A DNA stretch of 64,000 nucleotides, taken from NCBI GenBank assembly GCA_037178625.1, contig JAWZXG010000024.1, positions 310,001 to 374,000 on the forward strand, in the 5' to 3' direction. The DNA comes from Skeletonema tropicum. Taxonomy: Eukaryota; Bacillariophyta; Thalassiosirophyceae; Thalassiosirales; Thalassiosiraceae. The notes under the pieces were generated by a model that saw only the letters and a program-made list of their open reading frames with translations, was not told the origin of the DNA and made no database searches. A program made the position numbers and the translations under genes. The first letter of the stretch is position 1, and every line of letters begins with the position of its first letter. Positions 61,449-64,000 of this stretch are shown here, in pieces.

Positions 61449-64000
61449 CTACCAACCCATGAGCTTCCTCCTCAAGATCTGGAACACATCCTTGGAAAGA
61501 CCTTTCGTAAAAATGTCTCCAAGTTGTTCCGTCGTACAGATCTTCATCAACTTGATCTGTCTCTTAACAATCTCCTCACGAAACCAAACTGTCTCGATGT
61601 GATACCACTTCGAACGGGGAGTAAACTGAGGCGGAAGAGTCTGTGCCAGAAGCAAAGCTCCAGCGTTATCTTCGTGAATAGAGACTTTCATCTCCGCAGC
61701 TTGCTCCTCAAGACCGTAGACCTTGCTGAGACTCTTAACCATGTCAATGAGAGGAAAGAGTTCTCTACAACAATGAGCAAGAGCTGTAATCTCTGCTTCC
61801 ATAGTGCTGAGGGCTGTCTTCGAGGACTGCAATTGAGACTTCCACAAGACAGGACAATTAGCAACCTTGATGACGAATCCTGTTCTACTCTTGACACAGG
61901 CAGGGTCACTGGGATGTTCGTGTCCGTACAAACCACCAAAATCTGCGTCAGGATAAGCTTCGACATTGAGAACATTCGAAGTAGGGGTGAGAATCAATCC
62001 CTTATCACGTGTACCCTTGAGATACAAACCGATCCTGATGAGAGCTTCTTCGTGAGACTTGCGTGGAGAGAACATGTACCTCGCACAACAGTTCACAGCA
62101 TAGGCAATATCGGGACGAGAGTGACCAGAGAGATAGAGCAACATTCCAACAACACTTGAATAGGAGAACGCTCCTTCTGCAGCAGCGCCGTCAGTATCAC
62201 GAACCAAAGGCTTGGAACTTGCCGGAGTTAGCTTTGGATGGTGTTGTCCTCCTTCTAGACCGAGAGCAGTGATGATGCGGTCGATGAGACCAGTTTGAGT
62301 CATTTCAACCTGACCATTCTTCTTCTTCAAATCAACACCCAAGAAACCAGCAGCATCACCTTCCTTCTCTAGAAGCAAACCATGCTCTTCATCGCTGCGA
62401 AGACGAACCAAAAGTGCATTGATATCTTTCTCATCTTTGGCCCAAAACAAACAGTCGTCAACAAAAGTAACGGCGACAACTTTATCTCCAATAAAGAGAC
62501 AGGGATCCAAATGAGACTGACGCAAACCTTGCTTCTCCAAAGCTTTGACCAAATAGGTGTGAAATGCACGTGGAGCTTGCTTGAGTCCGTACAATGACCT
62601 CTTCAAGCGGAGACATTTACCTTCCTGCTTGAAACCGCGCGGCATGTGCATGTAGATTTCTTCGCCTTCTTCCAAATGACCGTGCAAGAAAGCACATTCA
62701 ACATCGGCCTGACAAGACTTGAGTCCAAGCATAGACTCCAAGATGAGCATCAAACGAACTGTCGCCCACGACACCACAGGAGCATAAGTTTCCTTGTACT
62801 CCACATCCTTGATCTGCTGATCGCCACGAGCAACAAAACGAGCTTTGTACTTCTTAGGTCTACCATCTGGATAACGCTTGAGACGAAATGCCCAAGTGCT
62901 ACCAAGAATATGCTTCCCAGGAGGAATATCAACAACTTCCCAAGATTCCATTTTCTCCAACGTCGCAATCTCAACCTTGCAAGCTTCCCAATACTCGGCT
63001 GCAGCATCACCATACATAGCTTGGTTCCAATTAGGGTTGTCCTCGGAAGATGCTTGAGCTTTCGCTTTCAGGAACAGTGGATGGACGTAGTTTGCAATCA
63101 ATTCCTTGGTACTTCCACTGTAGTTTGTGTTGTTGACTGCGAGATGAATAAACTTTGCCAAAGGACTAGCCATGAGATCTTCGACTGTAGGGACCTCGAG
63201 TTCCATCTGCATGAGAAGATTATCGGCTGACTCAATCATAGCTGCCATACGCTGCCTATACTGCTGCTTCTTCGCCGACAATCGGGCCACTCTAGGTGGG
63301 ACAGTTTGTTTACCGAGAGTGACGGCATAATGAGCAAAGAACCGACGATATTCAGACTTAGTCAAATAACTGCGTTGAGCGACAGAAAGGTGTGCCATAT
63401 CACGCGGAGAGTAATTGAGAGCATCTTGCCAAGTAGTAGAGTTCAGCGTACGGAGTTTTTCAGGTTTTTGCAACTTTGAACGATCACGGAGTTTCCTGCT
63501 CCAATTATTGTCAACAGACTTAAGAGCATCTTCTTCATTGAAGGGAACATCTTCGTCGAATACTTCATCATCCGCATCAGGAGACTCTACATCACCTCCT
63601 TCTGATTCAGGCACTGAAGCTCCTTCTGGAACTGAATTACCAACTGTGGAGGCTTCATTAGAAGTAGGCGGCAAGGGAGCAGACGGAGCAACATTGATCT
63701 CTTCGACAACAGGATCAAACTCGACAACTTGGGAGATGGAATCCTTCTCTGAAGCAAATGACTCTTCATGAGCACAGCGTTCGGCCTTCAGACGATCTTT
63801 CCATTCCTGAACACGGACTTTCATCTCGCGACGTTCCTCTTCGCTCAGCCAAATGTCATCAAGGGGAGGGGGATAGTACACATAATTTCCATCCTCATCA
63901 ACATCAGAAGGCGGAACGTAATGATCTCGGCTAGTGTCGTACAGCAAAGAACAGAGTTCATCAAAATCTTCGTCGGACATAGCACCATTGCTGAAGACAC
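61449..64000 (-). CDS. pol: Copia Pol: reverse transcriptase and RNase H (5' partial)
   Basis: The frame is open past the right edge of the window (the codons before ATG 63980 are also open), so 63980 is probably an internal Met. The first 300 residues are an acidic, Pro/Ser/Glu-rich spacer. Then comes the reverse transcriptase: STWAFRLKRYPDGRPKKYKA, ARGDQQIKDVEYKETYAPVV, QADVECAFLHG, KRSLYGLKQAPRAFH and the catalytic TFVDDCLFW. RNase H follows: YPDADFGGLYG, LSTMEAEITAL, IHEDNAGAL, and TEQLGDIFTKGL at the end. All core motifs are present with no stop or frame break, so this element may be coding-competent. The order is typical of diatom copia elements. Confidence 0.93.
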   Translation of the reverse strand, partial: VFSNGAMSDEDFDELCSLLYDTSRDHYVPPSDVDEDGNYVYYPPPLDDIWLSEEERREMKVRVQEWKDRLKAERCAHEESFASEKDSISQVVEFDPVVEEINVAPSAPLPPTSNEASTVGNSVPEGASVPESEGGDVESPDADDEVFDEDVPFNEEDALKSVDNNWSRKLRDRSKLQKPEKLRTLNSTTWQDALNYSPRDMAHLSVAQRSYLTKSEYRRFFAHYAVTLGKQTVPPRVARLSAKKQQYRQRMAAMIESADNLLMQMELEVPTVEDLMASPLAKFIHLAVNNTNYSGSTKELIANYVHPLFLKAKAQASSEDNPNWNQAMYGDAAAEYWEACKVEIATLEKMESWEVVDIPPGKHILGSTWAFRLKRYPDGRPKKYKARFVARGDQQIKDVEYKETYAPVVSWATVRLMLILESMLGLKSCQADVECAFLHGHLEEGEEIYMHMPRGFKQEGKCLRLKRSLYGLKQAPRAFHTYLVKALEKQGLRQSHLDPCLFIGDKVVAVTFVDDCLFWAKDEKDINALLVRLRSDEEHGLLLEKEGDAAGFLGVDLKKKNGQVEMTQTGLIDRIITALGLEGGQHHPKLTPASSKPLVRDTDGAAAEGAFSYSSVVGMLLYLSGHSRPDIAYAVNCCARYMFSPRKSHEEALIRIGLYLKGTRDKGLILTPTSNVLNVEAYPDADFGGLYGHEHPSDPACVKSRTGFVIKVANCPVLWKSQLQSSKTALSTMEAEITALAHCCRELFPLIDMVKSLSKVYGLEEQAAEMKVSIHEDNAGALLLAQTLPPQFTPRSKWYHIETVWFREEIVKRQIKLMKICTTEQLGDIFTKGLSKDVFQILRRKLMGW

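Larger units (their letters stand above)
61021..64000 (-). mobile_element. Ty1/copia element, 3' half (runs off the right edge)
   Basis: It reads on the minus strand: pol (64000-61449), a purine-rich tract, then a putative 3' LTR (61420-61021). The 5' LTR and the integrase lie outside the window, so LTR identity and target duplication cannot be checked. It belongs to a different lineage from the copia element at 11-20 kb: its RT and RNase H sequences are only distantly similar. Confidence 0.88.

Overview
This is nuclear DNA from a eukaryote, most likely a stramenopile alga and probably a diatom. The evidence is short GT-AG introns in otherwise intron-poor genes, Ty1/copia and Ty3/gypsy retrotransposons of the kinds common in diatoms, DUF6570-type Helitron proteins, and Asn/Ser/Asp-rich proteins. 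I see no rRNA or tRNA gene, no bacterial operon and no CRISPR array. Species assignment is inference.

Layout: (1) 1-22.5 kb is a nest of mobile elements. The 3' end of a terminal-inverted-repeat (TIR) DNA transposon (1-845) lies beside a decayed piggyBac-like fragment that is split by a solo LTR (1193-1532). Then comes a Ty3/gypsy element (1798-22505, TSD CCTTC, LTRs identical by eye). Its RNase H is split by an unclassified insertion (5921-20240) carrying duplicated helicase tails and a spliced gene. That insertion is split by a Ty1/copia element (11060-19824, TSD GTTAG), whose gag is split by a second copy of the TIR transposon (16513-19169). The target duplications and frames fix the order of events. 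The copia leader next to the 5' LTR is perfectly complementary over 15 nt to a site inside its own LTR that sits at an initiator-like motif. This is the arrangement expected for Tf1-style self-priming.

(2) 22.8-38.4 kb is bounded by 100-bp inverted repeats and may be one 15.6-kb element. Inside are a truncated dUTPase, an unknown protein with 95-residue repeats, a small RING protein, and a very large Helitron-type Rep/helicase gene with one predicted intron and an odd hydrophobic N-terminus.

(3) 39.5-44.3 kb holds a foldback MITE related to those inverted repeats, a secreted DUF839/PhoX-like gene with a frame break, and a large unknown secretory or plastid-targeted protein. The last two are tail-to-tail, 3 bp apart.

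(4) 44.7-49.3 kb is a 184-bp satellite of about 24 units with higher-order duplication and decayed edges.

(5) 49.9-57.7 kb is ordinary genic DNA: a CmcJ-like oxygenase with C-terminal membrane helices, a UBXD8/FAF2-like ERAD protein, an LRR protein, a small basic protein, and an organelle-targeted JmjC/RoxA-like ribosomal oxygenase.

(6) 57.7-64 kb is gene-poor, with a long foldback element (59097-59865) and the 3' half of another copia element (61021 to the end). Protein starts given here are ATG codons.
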